Source of the DNA: Muribaculaceae bacterium
GTDB taxonomy: Bacteria > Bacteroidota > Bacteroidia > Bacteroidales > Muribaculaceae
Direction: 5' to 3'
Length of the DNA stretch: 46,840 nucleotides
Assembly: GCA_011959405.1 (NCBI GenBank)
Contig: BLLX01000007.1
Location: 1 to 46,840 of the forward strand
Positions 24,444 through 40,240 of the stretch are shown here, in pieces. The position numbers were made by a program, and so were the translations under genes. The notes below the pieces were generated by a model. It ran no database searches and had not been told where the DNA came from. It saw only the letters and a list, made by a program, of their open reading frames with translations. How positions within the stretch are numbered: position 1 is the first letter of the stretch; the number at the start of each line of letters is the position of its first letter.

Positions 24444-25189
24444 TGGCGCTTGCGGAGGTTCACACTGAGGAGTTTTATCTGTCGGCAGGCGAGTGCGGCC
24501 CGGAGCAGACTCTTCCGGTGGCTCTGCTGGTGTCGCGTCTTATCGAAGTGGCTACGAATCATGCCAACGAGCTTGGCGTGGGCTATGAAAATCTCATGGC
24601 CCACGGCCAGACTTGGGTGCTGAGCCGCGTGGCCGTGGAGATGGACCGTTATCCCCGTGTCGACGAGCGTTATTCGGTGGTTACGTGGATGGAGAAGTTG
24701 AATCGCCATTTCTCTACCCGTAACTTCATGATCGCCATGGCCGACGGTTCTGTGGCGGGTTATGCCCGCACCGTGTGGGTCGGCATCAATGTGGCCGACC
24801 GTACGTTGGCCGATATTTCACGGCTCGTACCTCTGGCCGATGTGGCTCTGCCGCAAAAGGAATGTCCCATTGCCGAAGTGTCGCGCCACCGTCCGGTGGC
24901 CGTGCCGGATCGATGTGCTGATTATTGTTTCCGGTATAGTGATATTGATTCCAACCGTCATGTCAATACTGTGAGATATGTGGAGCTCCTTCTCAACCAG
25001 TGGCCGCTTGAATTTCACGATTCCCATTGCATGAAGCGGCTGGAGATGAGTTTCATGCGCGAATCGTATTTCGGCGAGAAGGCGCAGGTGAGACTGGCAG
25101 AAACCGAATCGGCTGCATCGGCCGATATCTCTGTCGACGGCAGCATGCGCTGCCATTTTGAAATAAAATATGACGTAGCATCGACATGA
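24443..25189 (+). CDS. Acyl-ACP thioesterase (FatA/FatB-like double hotdog)
   Basis: A 248-residue cytoplasmic thioesterase that should release fatty acids from acyl carrier protein. The first hotdog has the substrate helix LVSRLIEVATNHANELGVGYENL and TWVLSRVAVEMDRYP. The second carries the family signature YSDIDSNRHVNTVRYVELLLNQ, whose Asp, Asn and His match the catalytic set of plant and bacterial Fat enzymes. Start overlaps the serS stop by one base, so expression is coupled. The metabolic link with serS is not obvious; it may set membrane fatty-acid release. Confidence 0.92.
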   Translation: MALAEVHTEEFYLSAGECGPEQTLPVALLVSRLIEVATNHANELGVGYENLMAHGQTWVLSRVAVEMDRYPRVDERYSVVTWMEKLNRHFSTRNFMIAMADGSVAGYARTVWVGINVADRTLADISRLVPLADVALPQKECPIAEVSRHRPVAVPDRCADYCFRYSDIDSNRHVNTVRYVELLLNQWPLEFHDSHCMKRLEMSFMRESYFGEKAQVRLAETESAASADISVDGSMRCHFEIKYDVAST

Positions 25190-25365
25190 TTTGGATGGCA
25201 TTTAAAGCGACATTATGCGAAGTCTGTAAGGCTTAGAGAGTGCTTTAGGATGGACGGATTATGCGGTGATTGTCTGTTGGCTATTGCCGGACGTATATGT
25301 GGGGGATTTTCTGAAAACTTAATGAATTACACACGTTAAGTAATTATAATTTACGATAAAGCACA

Positions 25366-25395
25366 TTGGATTCTCGGGAAATTGTTTTACTTTTG
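25366..25395 (+). promoter_or_regulatory. Promoter of the MFS transporter gene
   Basis: TTG at 25366-25368, 19 bases, TACTTTTG at 25388-25395. The leader is about 115 bases, long enough for regulation. Confidence 0.66.
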
Positions 25396-25404
25396 TTGTT
25401 CACA

Positions 25405-25417
25405 GCTATTTAATAGC
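25405..25417. promoter_or_regulatory. Palindrome GCTATTTAATAGC at the predicted transcription start
   Basis: A perfect 6+1+6 inverted repeat lies about 10 bases after the -7 box, where a repressor would block transcription of the transporter gene. No regulator gene is adjacent, so the operator role is only suggested. Confidence 0.35.
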
Positions 25418-25517
25418 ATGCATTACATGTAGCAAAAGCTTATGTAGTGTTGAACTTGTATTTTGAGATGGCTATATGTGGCCGTTAAGACTTTAAATAT
25501 AACCTGATATTTTTGCC

Positions 25518-26756
25518 ATGAAATTATCTGACCGCCGTTTTTATCCGTGGATGGTTGTGGGGCTGCTCTGGGTTGTGGCCCTGTTGAATTATATGGACCG
25601 CCAGATGCTGTCGACCATGCAGCAGTCTATCGGCATGTCTATTCCCGCAGTGAAGGATCCTGTGAATTTCGGCCGTCTCATGGCAATTTTTCTGTGGATA
25701 TATGGATGCATAAGTCCGGCGGCAGGTGCCGTGGCCGACAGACTGAGCCGAAAATGGATTATTGTCGGCTCTCTGGGGGTTTGGAGCGCTGTGACGTGGC
25801 TCATGGGTTATTGTGAGACTTTTGAACAGATGTATTGGCTTCGCGCACTCATGGGCGTTAGCGAGGCGTTGTATATTCCGGCCGGACTGGCACTGATCGC
25901 GGATTATTTTACCGGGTCGGCCCGTTCGCTTGCCATAGGGGTACATATGACAGGCTTGTATATGGGGCAGGCTTTGGGTGGTTTTGGGGCAACTGCGGCG
26001 GCAGAATGGTCTTGGCAGTCCACGTTTCAGTGGTTTGGGGTTGTGGGCGTGGTCTATGCCGTGGTGCTCATGCTGCTGCTGTGCGAGAAGCGTGTTAAGA
26101 CAGTGCCGGTGAAGGATAAAGGACGCGCGGCCGGAGGTGAGAGCGTGTGGCGCACGTTTGTCATGATTTTCAGCAATGGCGCTTTCTGGGTGATTCTTTT
26201 TGTGTTCGCATCTTCGTCTTTGCCGGGGTGGGGGACTAAAAACTGGCTTCCCACGTTGTTTGGCAACAGCCTTGGGCTGTCGGCGTCGGAGGCCGGCCCG
26301 CTGGCCACGATCACGATTGCCTTGTCGTCGTTTGTGGGCGTGATGGTGGGTGGCCCGCTGAGCGACCGCTGGGTGCGCCGTAATGTGCGCGGCCGCATAT
26401 ACACTTCGGCCATAGGTCTGTCTATGATGATTCCGGCGCTCGTGTGTATCGGTCTGGGACATGACGTCTATGCCGCGGCCGGGGCCGCTTTACTTTTCGG
26501 TGTCGGCTACGGAATGTTCGACGCCAACAACATGCCCATACTTTGCCAGTTTGTGCCGTCGCACCGCAGGGCGTCGGCATACGGTCTGATGAATATGACA
26601 GGCGTTTTCATGGGGGCCGCTGTGACGGGACTGCTCGGCGGTCTGGTGTCGGATGGCAATCTTGGCGTCGGTTTCGCGCTGATGGGCGGGATAGTGGCGC
26701 TGGCTGTGGTGCTCCAACTTACATTGCTCAGGCCGCAATCCGACAATCTGGAGTGA
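25518..26756 (+). CDS. Major facilitator superfamily transporter (ACS-like)
   Basis: A 412-residue inner-membrane carrier with about 12 helices. Family signs are LNYMDRQMLSTM in the first helix, the loop motif GAVADRLSRKWIIVGS between helices 2 and 3, RALMGVSEALYIPAGLALIADYF in helix 4, and the second-half loop GGPLSDRWVRRNVRGR. The pattern fits the anion:cation symporter branch, which includes hexuronate, sialate and phosphate carriers. The substrate cannot be assigned. A sialic-acid role is tempting given the NeuC/NeuA genes 16 kb away but is unsupported. Single gene with its own promoter. Confidence 0.9.
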   Translation: MKLSDRRFYPWMVVGLLWVVALLNYMDRQMLSTMQQSIGMSIPAVKDPVNFGRLMAIFLWIYGCISPAAGAVADRLSRKWIIVGSLGVWSAVTWLMGYCETFEQMYWLRALMGVSEALYIPAGLALIADYFTGSARSLAIGVHMTGLYMGQALGGFGATAAAEWSWQSTFQWFGVVGVVYAVVLMLLLCEKRVKTVPVKDKGRAAGGESVWRTFVMIFSNGAFWVILFVFASSSLPGWGTKNWLPTLFGNSLGLSASEAGPLATITIALSSFVGVMVGGPLSDRWVRRNVRGRIYTSAIGLSMMIPALVCIGLGHDVYAAAGAALLFGVGYGMFDANNMPILCQFVPSHRRASAYGLMNMTGVFMGAAVTGLLGGLVSDGNLGVGFALMGGIVALAVVLQLTLLRPQSDNLE

Positions 26757-26858
26757 AAACCAGACCGGCGGACAAATTCTATGGTTGGTCTAAAGGCTTT
26801 GATTGCAGCATTTTAATGCTTGCAGAAGAAAAAAGTAACAATTTTTGTTGTAGAAATG

Positions 26859-26890
26859 TTTGCACAGTTCAAAATCTTGCATTACCTTTG
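26859..26890 (+). promoter_or_regulatory. Promoter of the tRNA-tuf operon
   Basis: TTTG at 26859-26862, 20 bases, TACCTTTG at 26883-26890, about 47 bases before the first tRNA. A strong consensus fit, as expected for highly expressed genes. Confidence 0.75.
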
Positions 26891-26937
26891 CACTCGCTAA
26901 GCCGCTAAAGAGTCGGCGGCGCAAAGCGACAGAAACT

Positions 26938-27011
26938 GCCTCTTTAGCTCAGTTGGCCAGAGCACGTGATTTGTAATCTCGGGGTCGTTGGTTCGAATCC
27001 GACAAGAGGCT
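26938..27011 (+). tRNA. tRNA-Thr (TGT)
   Basis: A 74-base cloverleaf: acceptor GCCTCTT with AAGAGGC, D stem GCTC/GAGC, anticodon loop TTTGTAA (TGT), T arm GTTGG-TTCGAAT-CCGAC. The anticodon stem has a T-T pair at 29:41. Discriminator T; CCA is not encoded. First of the four tRNAs before tuf. Confidence 0.96.
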
Positions 27012-27048
27012 CAAGCAGGCTGCATGGCAGTTAGAAAAATTGAAATTA

Positions 27049-27131
27049 GGGCGAATACCAGAGTGGCCAAATGGGGCAGACTGTAAATCTGCTGGTTTAT
27101 ACCTTCGGTGGTTCGAATCCATCTTCGCCCA
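27049..27131 (+). tRNA. tRNA-Tyr (GTA)
   Basis: An 83-base class II tRNA with a long variable arm. Acceptor GGGCGAA/TTCGCCC, anticodon loop CTGTAAA (GTA), T loop TTCGAAT. Discriminator A; CCA not encoded. Confidence 0.96.
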
Positions 27132-27151
27132 CAATGCGATAAACGCAAACT

Positions 27152-27224
27152 GCGGAAGTAGCTCAGTCGATAGAGCATCAGCCTTCCAAGCTGAGGGTCG
27201 CGGGTTTGAGCCCCGTCTTCCGCT
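27152..27224 (+). tRNA. tRNA-Gly (TCC)
   Basis: A 73-base cloverleaf: acceptor GCGGAAG/CTTCCGC, anticodon stem TCAGC/GCTGA with loop CTTCCAA (TCC), T loop TTTGAGC. Reads GGA and GGG codons. Confidence 0.96.
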
Positions 27225-27244
27225 CTAAGATTGACAATGGCAAT

Positions 27245-27319
<75 letters not shown>

Positions 27320-27435
27320 ACTGGTAAAGCATGGCGCGCGATAGGGCGCCAACCTCGGTGGTGTGACGAAAAGCGCTGTCGGGGTCTTTATAGTCAAAAC
27401 GAAATCATTAATCATTCTATCAAAATAGCAAAGCT

Positions 27436-28620
27436 ATGGCTAAAGAGAAATTCGAAAGAACCAAACCGCACGTGAATATCGGTACTATCGGTCACGTGGA
27501 CCACGGTAAAACCACCCTCACCGCCGCTATCACCACCGTACTTGCAAAGAACGGCCTTTCTGAAGTGAAGTCTTTTGACCAGATCGACAACGCTCCCGAA
27601 GAAAAGGAACGCGGTATCACCATCAATACTTCTCACGTAGAGTATGAGACTAGCAACCGTCACTATGCTCACGTTGACTGCCCCGGACACGCTGACTATG
27701 TGAAGAACATGGTTACCGGTGCTGCTCAGATGGACGGCGCTATCATTGTGGTTGCTGCTACTGACGGTCCCATGCCCCAGACCCGCGAACACATCCTTCT
27801 GGCTCGCCAGGTGAACGTTCCCCGTATCGTTGTGTTCCTGAACAAGTGTGACATGGTTGATGACGAAGAAATGTTCGAACTCGTAGAAATGGAAATGCGC
27901 GACCTGCTCTCTTCCTACGAATACGATGGCGACAACACTCCCATTATCCGTGGCTCTGCTCTTGGCGCTCTCAATGGCGAACCCGAATGGGAAGCCAAGG
28001 TTATGGAGCTGATGGAAGCTGTGGACAACTGGATTCCCCTGCCTCCCCGCGACGTTGACAAACCCTTCCTGATGCCCGTCGAAGACGTGTTCTCGATCAC
28101 AGGTCGTGGTACTGTTGCAACCGGCCGTATCGAAACCGGTATCGTTAAGGTTGGTGACGAAGTTCAGATCATGGGTCTCGGCGCAGACATGAAGTCGGTT
28201 GTAACCGGTGTTGAAATGTTCCGCAAGCTCCTCGATCAGGGTGAAGCCGGCGACAACGTTGGTCTGCTCCTTCGCGGTATCGACAAGAAGGATATCAAGC
28301 GTGGTATGGTAATCTGCCACCCCGGAGTCGTTAAGCCCCACAGCCGCTTTAAAGCATCTGTATATATCCTGAAGAAAGAAGAAGGTGGCCGTCACACTCC
28401 GTTCCACAACCACTATCGTCCTCAGTTCTACATCCGCACACTCGACGTGACCGGTGAGATCACTCTTCCCGAAGGCGTTGAAATGGTGATGCCCGGTGAC
28501 CACGTTGAGATCATCGTCGAGCTCATCAACCCGGTAGCATGTGACCAGGGCCTGCGTTTCGCCATCCGTGAAGGCGGCCGCACCGTTGGTTCCGGTCAGA
28601 TCACTGAGATCCTCGACTAA
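27436..28620 (+). CDS. tuf: Translation elongation factor Tu
   Basis: A 394-residue GTPase bringing aminoacyl-tRNA to the ribosome. G1 is [11 protein letters not shown]2 region is [14 protein letters not shown]3 is DCPGHADY, G4 is NKCD, and domain 2 follows with [12 protein letters not shown]. The length is normal. It lies 116 bases after tRNA-Thr(GGT), and the order Thr-Tyr-Gly-Thr-tuf equals the E. coli tufB operon. The leader holds a small stem TGGCGC/GCGCCA at 27332-27351. Codons are strongly optimised. Confidence 0.99.
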   Translation: MAKEKFERTKPHVNIGTIGHVDHGKTTLTAAITTVLAKNGLSEVKSFDQIDNAPEEKERGITINTSHVEYETSNRHYAHVDCPGHADYVKNMVTGAAQMDGAIIVVAATDGPMPQTREHILLARQVNVPRIVVFLNKCDMVDDEEMFELVEMEMRDLLSSYEYDGDNTPIIRGSALGALNGEPEWEAKVMELMEAVDNWIPLPPRDVDKPFLMPVEDVFSITGRGTVATGRIETGIVKVGDEVQIMGLGADMKSVVTGVEMFRKLLDQGEAGDNVGLLLRGIDKKDIKRGMVICHPGVVKPHSRFKASVYILKKEEGGRHTPFHNHYRPQFYIRTLDVTGEITLPEGVEMVMPGDHVEIIVELINPVACDQGLRFAIREGGRTVGSGQITEILD

Positions 28621-28650
28621 TATCGGACTTATCGCAAGATAAACCATAAA

Positions 28651-28687
28651 AAGGTGGCCGGCTTTATCCGGTCGGCCACCTTACTTT
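28651..28687 (+). terminator. Hairpin terminator after tuf
   Basis: A stem of 8 bp (GGTGGCCG 28653-28660 with CGGCCACC 28673-28680), extendable by two pairs including G-T, followed by TTACTTT. It separates tuf from tRNA-Trp and may allow readthrough, because the T tract is weak and no promoter is clear before tRNA-Trp. Confidence 0.75.
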
Positions 28688-28692
28688 AACAT

Positions 28693-28768
28693 ACGGGTTT
28701 AGCTCAGTCGGTAGAGCACTGGTCTCCAAAACCAGGTGTCGGGAGTTCGAGCCTCTCAACCCGTGCCA
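28693..28768 (+). tRNA. tRNA-Trp (CCA), CCA end encoded
   Basis: A cloverleaf with acceptor ACGGGTT/AACCCGT, anticodon stem CTGGT/ACCAG and loop CTCCAAA (anticodon CCA), discriminator G, and the 3' CCA in the DNA (28766-28768). It sits between tuf and secE, as in many bacteria. Confidence 0.96.
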
Positions 28769-28779
28769 AATTATCACAA

Positions 28780-28980
28780 ATGAAAAAACTGAAACTACTT
28801 ACGGATCTTGAAGAGTCTTACACCGAGCTTCGGTATAAGACCTCTTGGCCTACCAGGACACAACTTGTCAAGAGCGCTATTATCGTGCTGATTGCTTCCA
28901 TTATTATCGCATTGATAGTGCTGCTCATGGATCAGGTTGTCGATAACATCATGAAGCTGATTTACAGCTTTAAAAACTAA
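28780..28980 (+). CDS. secE: Preprotein translocase subunit SecE
   Basis: A 66-residue single-span SecE that clamps SecY. The N-terminal amphipathic helix has ELRYKTSWPTRTQLVKS, with the conserved W-P, and is followed by one membrane helix (AIIVLIASIIIALIVLLMD). Short form typical outside Enterobacteria. It is 11 bases after tRNA-Trp and 28 before nusG. Confidence 0.96.
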   Translation: MKKLKLLTDLEESYTELRYKTSWPTRTQLVKSAIIVLIASIIIALIVLLMDQVVDNIMKLIYSFKN

Positions 28981-29008
28981 TCCCTAACAAAACCTACTCA
29001 AACGAGTC

Positions 29009-29578
29009 ATGGCTGAAAGTAAGAAAGCGTGGTACGTGCTGCGTGCCATTTCGGGCAAAGAAGCTAAGGTCAAGGAAGTGCTGGACGCTCAGATCCGCAA
29101 TACAGACCTTGGTAACTATGTTTTTCAGGTACTGATTCCTACGGAAAAGGTTCTGGCAGTCCGCAACGGTAAGAAAGTCGTGAAAGAGCGTAATCTCTAC
29201 AGCGGCTACGTGTTTATCGAAGCAGATCTCCGGGGAGAGGTTATTCACACACTTACCACCACCACCAATGTGATTGATTTTCTGCGCGGCCGCGACAAGG
29301 GTTCGAAGCCCGAAGTGCTCCGCGAAGCGGATGTCAAGCGTATGCTTGGCACCGTGGACGAACTCAATGACGAGATGGCTGAAGACGGAGTCAACGACTA
29401 TATGGTCGGTGAGTCTGTTAAGGTGATCACCGGTGCCTTCAACGGTTTTATCGGTGAGATCGAGGAAGTGAACCGTGAAAAGAAGAAGCTGAAAGTCATG
29501 GTGAAGGTGTTCGGGCGTAAAACCCCGCTTGAACTGGACAATTCGCAAGTGGAACGGGAACTTAACCCCGACAAGTAA
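29009..29578 (+). CDS. nusG: Transcription termination/antitermination factor NusG
   Basis: A 189-residue factor binding RNA polymerase and linking it to Rho or the ribosome. The NGN domain starts KAWYVLRAISGKEAKVKEVL and includes LYSGYVFIEADL. An extended linker is followed by a KOW domain (ESVKVITGAFNGFIGEIEEV). The sequence looks like the housekeeping factor, not a capsule-specific UpxY paralogue. Between secE and rplK, its conserved place. Confidence 0.98.
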   Translation: MAESKKAWYVLRAISGKEAKVKEVLDAQIRNTDLGNYVFQVLIPTEKVLAVRNGKKVVKERNLYSGYVFIEADLRGEVIHTLTTTTNVIDFLRGRDKGSKPEVLREADVKRMLGTVDELNDEMAEDGVNDYMVGESVKVITGAFNGFIGEIEEVNREKKKLKVMVKVFGRKTPLELDNSQVERELNPDK

Positions 29579-29591
29579 GAGACTCGATTAT

Positions 29592-29641
29592 AAAGAATAC
29601 AGGCGGTGCGGTTACGCGTACAGCCTTCTTTAATGTTTGAG
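29592..29641 (+). promoter_or_regulatory. Possible structured leader between nusG and rplK
   Basis: AAAGAA (29592-29597) pairs with TTCTTT (29636-29641), and GGC (29602-29604) with GCC (29633-29635), leaving a 4-base internal bulge. It lies 66 bases before rplK, where an L1 autoregulatory site could be. Weak stem; low confidence. Confidence 0.3.
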
Positions 29642-29706
29642 AGAAAAATCTGCAAGTCGGTCCCGTCAGATTAAAACCCACAATATTCTAAATTTAGTGT
29701 AACACA

Positions 29707-30150
29707 ATGGCTAAAGAAATTGCTGGACAGATCAAATTGCAAATCAAGGGTGGCGCTGCCAACCCCTCCCCTCCCGTAGGTCCCGCTCTCGGTTCCAAGG
29801 GTATTAACATCATGGAGTTTTGCAAGCAATTCAATGCCCGCACTCAGGACAAGGCCGGCAAAGTGCTTCCGGTTGTAATCACGTATTACACCGACAAGAG
29901 CTTTGACTTCGTCGTTAAGACTCCTCCGGTGGCCATCCAGTTGCTCGAAGCTACCAAGCTGAAGAGCGGCTCGGCCCAGCCCAACCGTAACAAGGTGGCT
30001 GAAGTGACCTGGGATCAGGTAAAGGCAATTGCTACAGACAAAATGCCCGATTTGAACTGTTTCTCTGTAGAATCGGCAATGCGTATGGTTGCCGGTACGG
30101 CCAGAAGCATGGGTATCACCGTAAAAGGCGAATTCCCCGGTAATAACTAA
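29707..30150 (+). CDS. rplK: 50S ribosomal protein L11
   Basis: A 147-residue L11. N-terminal [30 protein letters not shown] and the C-terminal rRNA-binding TARSMGI are typical. It forms the GTPase-associated centre with L10/L12. 17 bases before rplA. Confidence 0.99.
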   Translation: MAKEIAGQIKLQIKGGAANPSPPVGPALGSKGINIMEFCKQFNARTQDKAGKVLPVVITYYTDKSFDFVVKTPPVAIQLLEATKLKSGSAQPNRNKVAEVTWDQVKAIATDKMPDLNCFSVESAMRMVAGTARSMGITVKGEFPGNN

Positions 30151-30167
30151 TAAACTTGATTTTTCAC

Positions 30168-30863
30168 ATGGCAAAATTGACTAAGAATCAAAAGCTTGCA
30201 GCTGAGAAGATTGAGGCCGGGAAAGCGTACACTCTCGCAGAAGCATCGGAATTGGTGAAGGAAGTAAACTACGCCAAATTTGACGCTTCGCTTGATATTG
30301 ACGTTCGTCTCGGTGTCGACCCTCGCAAGGCTAACCAGATGGTGCGTGGCGTGGTGACTCTGCCCCACGGCACCGGAAAAGAAATCAAAGTCCTCGTCCT
30401 CTGTAACTCCGACGCCGAAGCTGCTGCCAAGGCTGCGGGTGCCGACTATGTCGGTCTCGATGAATATATCGAGAAGATCAAGGGCGGATGGACCGATGTT
30501 GACGTGATCATCACTCAGCCCGCAATCATGGGCAAGATCGGTGCTCTCGGCCGCATCCTCGGTCCTCGTGGCTTGATGCCTAATCCCAAGAGCGGCACGG
30601 TGACCGTTGACGTCGCCAAAGCTGTGGAAGAGGTGAAAAAGGGTAAGATCGACTTCAAGGTTGATAAGAACGGTATCGTTCACTCGTCGATCGGCAAAAT
30701 CTCCTTCTCTCCCGAGAAGATCCGCGATAATGCCCGCGAGTTCATCAACACCCTGATCCGCCTGAAACCCGCTGCCGCAAAGGGTACCTACATTAAGAGC
30801 ATTTACCTCTCGAGCACCATGAGCCCCGGCATCAAGGTTGACTCCAAGAGCGTAGAAGAATAA
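30168..30863 (+). CDS. rplA: 50S ribosomal protein L1
   Basis: A 231-residue L1. I chose ATG 30168 ([20 protein letters not shown]) over an in-frame ATG four codons earlier. The signature VGTLGRI-like region reads [27 protein letters not shown]1 forms the ribosomal stalk and often represses its own operon. Confidence 0.98.
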   Translation: MAKLTKNQKLAAEKIEAGKAYTLAEASELVKEVNYAKFDASLDIDVRLGVDPRKANQMVRGVVTLPHGTGKEIKVLVLCNSDAEAAAKAAGADYVGLDEYIEKIKGGWTDVDVIITQPAIMGKIGALGRILGPRGLMPNPKSGTVTVDVAKAVEEVKKGKIDFKVDKNGIVHSSIGKISFSPEKIRDNAREFINTLIRLKPAAAKGTYIKSIYLSSTMSPGIKVDSKSVEE

Positions 30864-30894
30864 TCATCAAGTAACTGTAACCTGAACACCGAAC

Positions 30895-31419
30895 ATGAGA
30901 AAGGAAGAAAAGGCAGTCATTATTGACCGTATCGCCCAAGCTCTTAAGGAGTATAGCTGCTTTTACTTGGTAGAGACCAACGGACTTGACGCTGAAAAGA
31001 CCAGCGCACTGCGCCGCGCCTGCAACAATGCCGACATCAAGCTGATGGTTGTGAAGAACACTCTTCTGCACAAGGCTCTCGAAACGATTGACGGAGATTT
31101 CACCGAACTGTACGGCACCCTCAAGGGTTCGACCTCGGTGATGTTCGCCAACGTTGGCAATGCTCCCGCAAAACTGATTAAGGACTTCGTGAAGAAAGAC
31201 GACAAGCTGCCTGCGCTTAAGGCCGCTTACGTTGAGGAAACCGTATATGTCGGTGCTGACCAGCTTGACACTCTTGCATCCATCAAGAGCAAGAACGAGC
31301 TTATCGCCGATGTTGTGGCTCTTCTGCAGTCGCCCGCCAAGAACGTGGTTTCCGCTCTCCAGAGCGGCGCTACCAAGCTCCACGGCATTCTCGAGACTCT
31401 CTCTCAGAAGGAAGGCTAA
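30895..31419 (+). CDS. rplJ: 50S ribosomal protein L10
   Basis: A 174-residue L10, the base of the L12 stalk. Starts MRKEEKAVIIDRIAQALKEY; KNTLLHKAL is a family motif. The gap after rplA is only 31 bases, too small for the long L10 leader known in E. coli. Confidence 0.98.
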   Translation: MRKEEKAVIIDRIAQALKEYSCFYLVETNGLDAEKTSALRRACNNADIKLMVVKNTLLHKALETIDGDFTELYGTLKGSTSVMFANVGNAPAKLIKDFVKKDDKLPALKAAYVEETVYVGADQLDTLASIKSKNELIADVVALLQSPAKNVVSALQSGATKLHGILETLSQKEG

Positions 31420-31490
31420 ACCTCTCAAATGTAGCCACTACAAGCATCAAAACACCAAAACAAGTCAATAACATCTAAACTTATAAAAAA

Positions 31491-31865
31491 ATGGCAGATT
31501 TAAAAGCTTTTGCAGAACAACTTGTGAACCTCACCGTTAAGGAAGTGAACGAACTCGCTCAGATCCTCAAGGACGAGTATGGCATTGAACCCGCTGCTGC
31601 TGCAGTTGCAGTTGCTGCCGGCCCCGCTGCCGGTGCTCCCGCAGCCGAAGAGAAGACCTCTTTCGACGTGGTTCTGAAGAACGCCGGTGCCGGCAAGCTC
31701 GCTGTTGTGAAGCTCGTTAAGGAACTCACCGGTCTGGGCCTGAAGGAAGCCAAGGAAATGGTTGACGGTGCTCCCTCCGTGATCAAGGAAGGTGTTGCCA
31801 AGGCCGACGCTGAAGGCCTCAAGAAGCAGCTCGAAGAAGCCGGCGCTGAGGTTGAACTGAAATAA
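31491..31865 (+). CDS. rplL: 50S ribosomal protein L7/L12
   Basis: A 124-residue acidic stalk protein. The N-terminal dimer domain is followed by an Ala/Pro hinge ([11 protein letters not shown]) and a C-terminal domain with [20 protein letters not shown], which binds translation factors. Present in several copies per ribosome, so followed here by a possible attenuator. Confidence 0.99.
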   Translation: MADLKAFAEQLVNLTVKEVNELAQILKDEYGIEPAAAAVAVAAGPAAGAPAAEEKTSFDVVLKNAGAGKLAVVKLVKELTGLGLKEAKEMVDGAPSVIKEGVAKADAEGLKKQLEEAGAEVELK

Positions 31866-31884
31866 GATACCTGTTATTCAGGTC

Positions 31885-31926
31885 ATTAGGTTAAGAGCCC
31901 TCGAGGAAGAGGACTCTTAACCTAAT
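31885..31926 (+). terminator. Long hairpin between rplL and rpoB, likely attenuator or RNase site
   Basis: A perfect 13-bp stem: ATTAGGTTAAGAG (31885-31897) with CTCTTAACCTAAT (31914-31926). The 16-base loop can form inner CCTC/GAGG pairs. It is followed by a T-rich stretch without a solid T run. It would reduce rpoBC expression relative to the stalk genes or be a processing site, as known at the same place in E. coli. Confidence 0.68.
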
Positions 31927-31972
31927 TGTGTTCTTTATTCATTTTTAGTTCCCCAAAACCTAATTTCCTTAG

Positions 31973-35782
<3,810 letters not shown>

Positions 35783-35831
35783 GTCAATCTCTCCAAGATT
35801 TCTCCAATCATATATTGAAGGATATAGCTAT

Positions 35832-40088
<4,257 letters not shown>

Positions 40089-40128
40089 TCCTGACTTTTC
40101 GAACAGACTTTAGTCATACAAACCCCGG

Positions 40129-40165
40129 CGGCCCTGCATTCTTTCAATGCGGGGCCGTTATGTTT
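40129..40165 (+). terminator. Rho-independent terminator after rpoC
   Basis: A 12-bp stem with one G-T pair: CGGCCCTGCATT (40129-40140) with AATGCGGGGCCG (40146-40157), 5-base loop, then TTATGTTT. It closes the secE-to-rpoC block 40 bases after the stop. Confidence 0.88.
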
Positions 40166-40186
40166 ATATAATATTCATGGTTGTGG

Positions 40187-40217
40187 TTGTATGTGTTGCG
40201 GGAAAAAAGTAATTTTG
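40187..40217 (+). promoter_or_regulatory. Promoter of the M50 protease gene
   Basis: TTG at 40187-40189, 20 bases, TAATTTTG at 40210-40217. The ATG is 23 bases further, so the gene is independent of rpoC. Confidence 0.65.
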
Positions 40218-40240
40218 CGGGGTAATAGACCAATCGGATC

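Larger units (their letters stand above)
25190..25517. other. Intergenic stretch of 328 bases before the MFS gene
   Basis: No gene is seen. It holds the MFS promoter (25366-25395) and a small perfect palindrome (25405-25417). The first 170 bases contain nothing I recognise. Confidence 0.6.
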
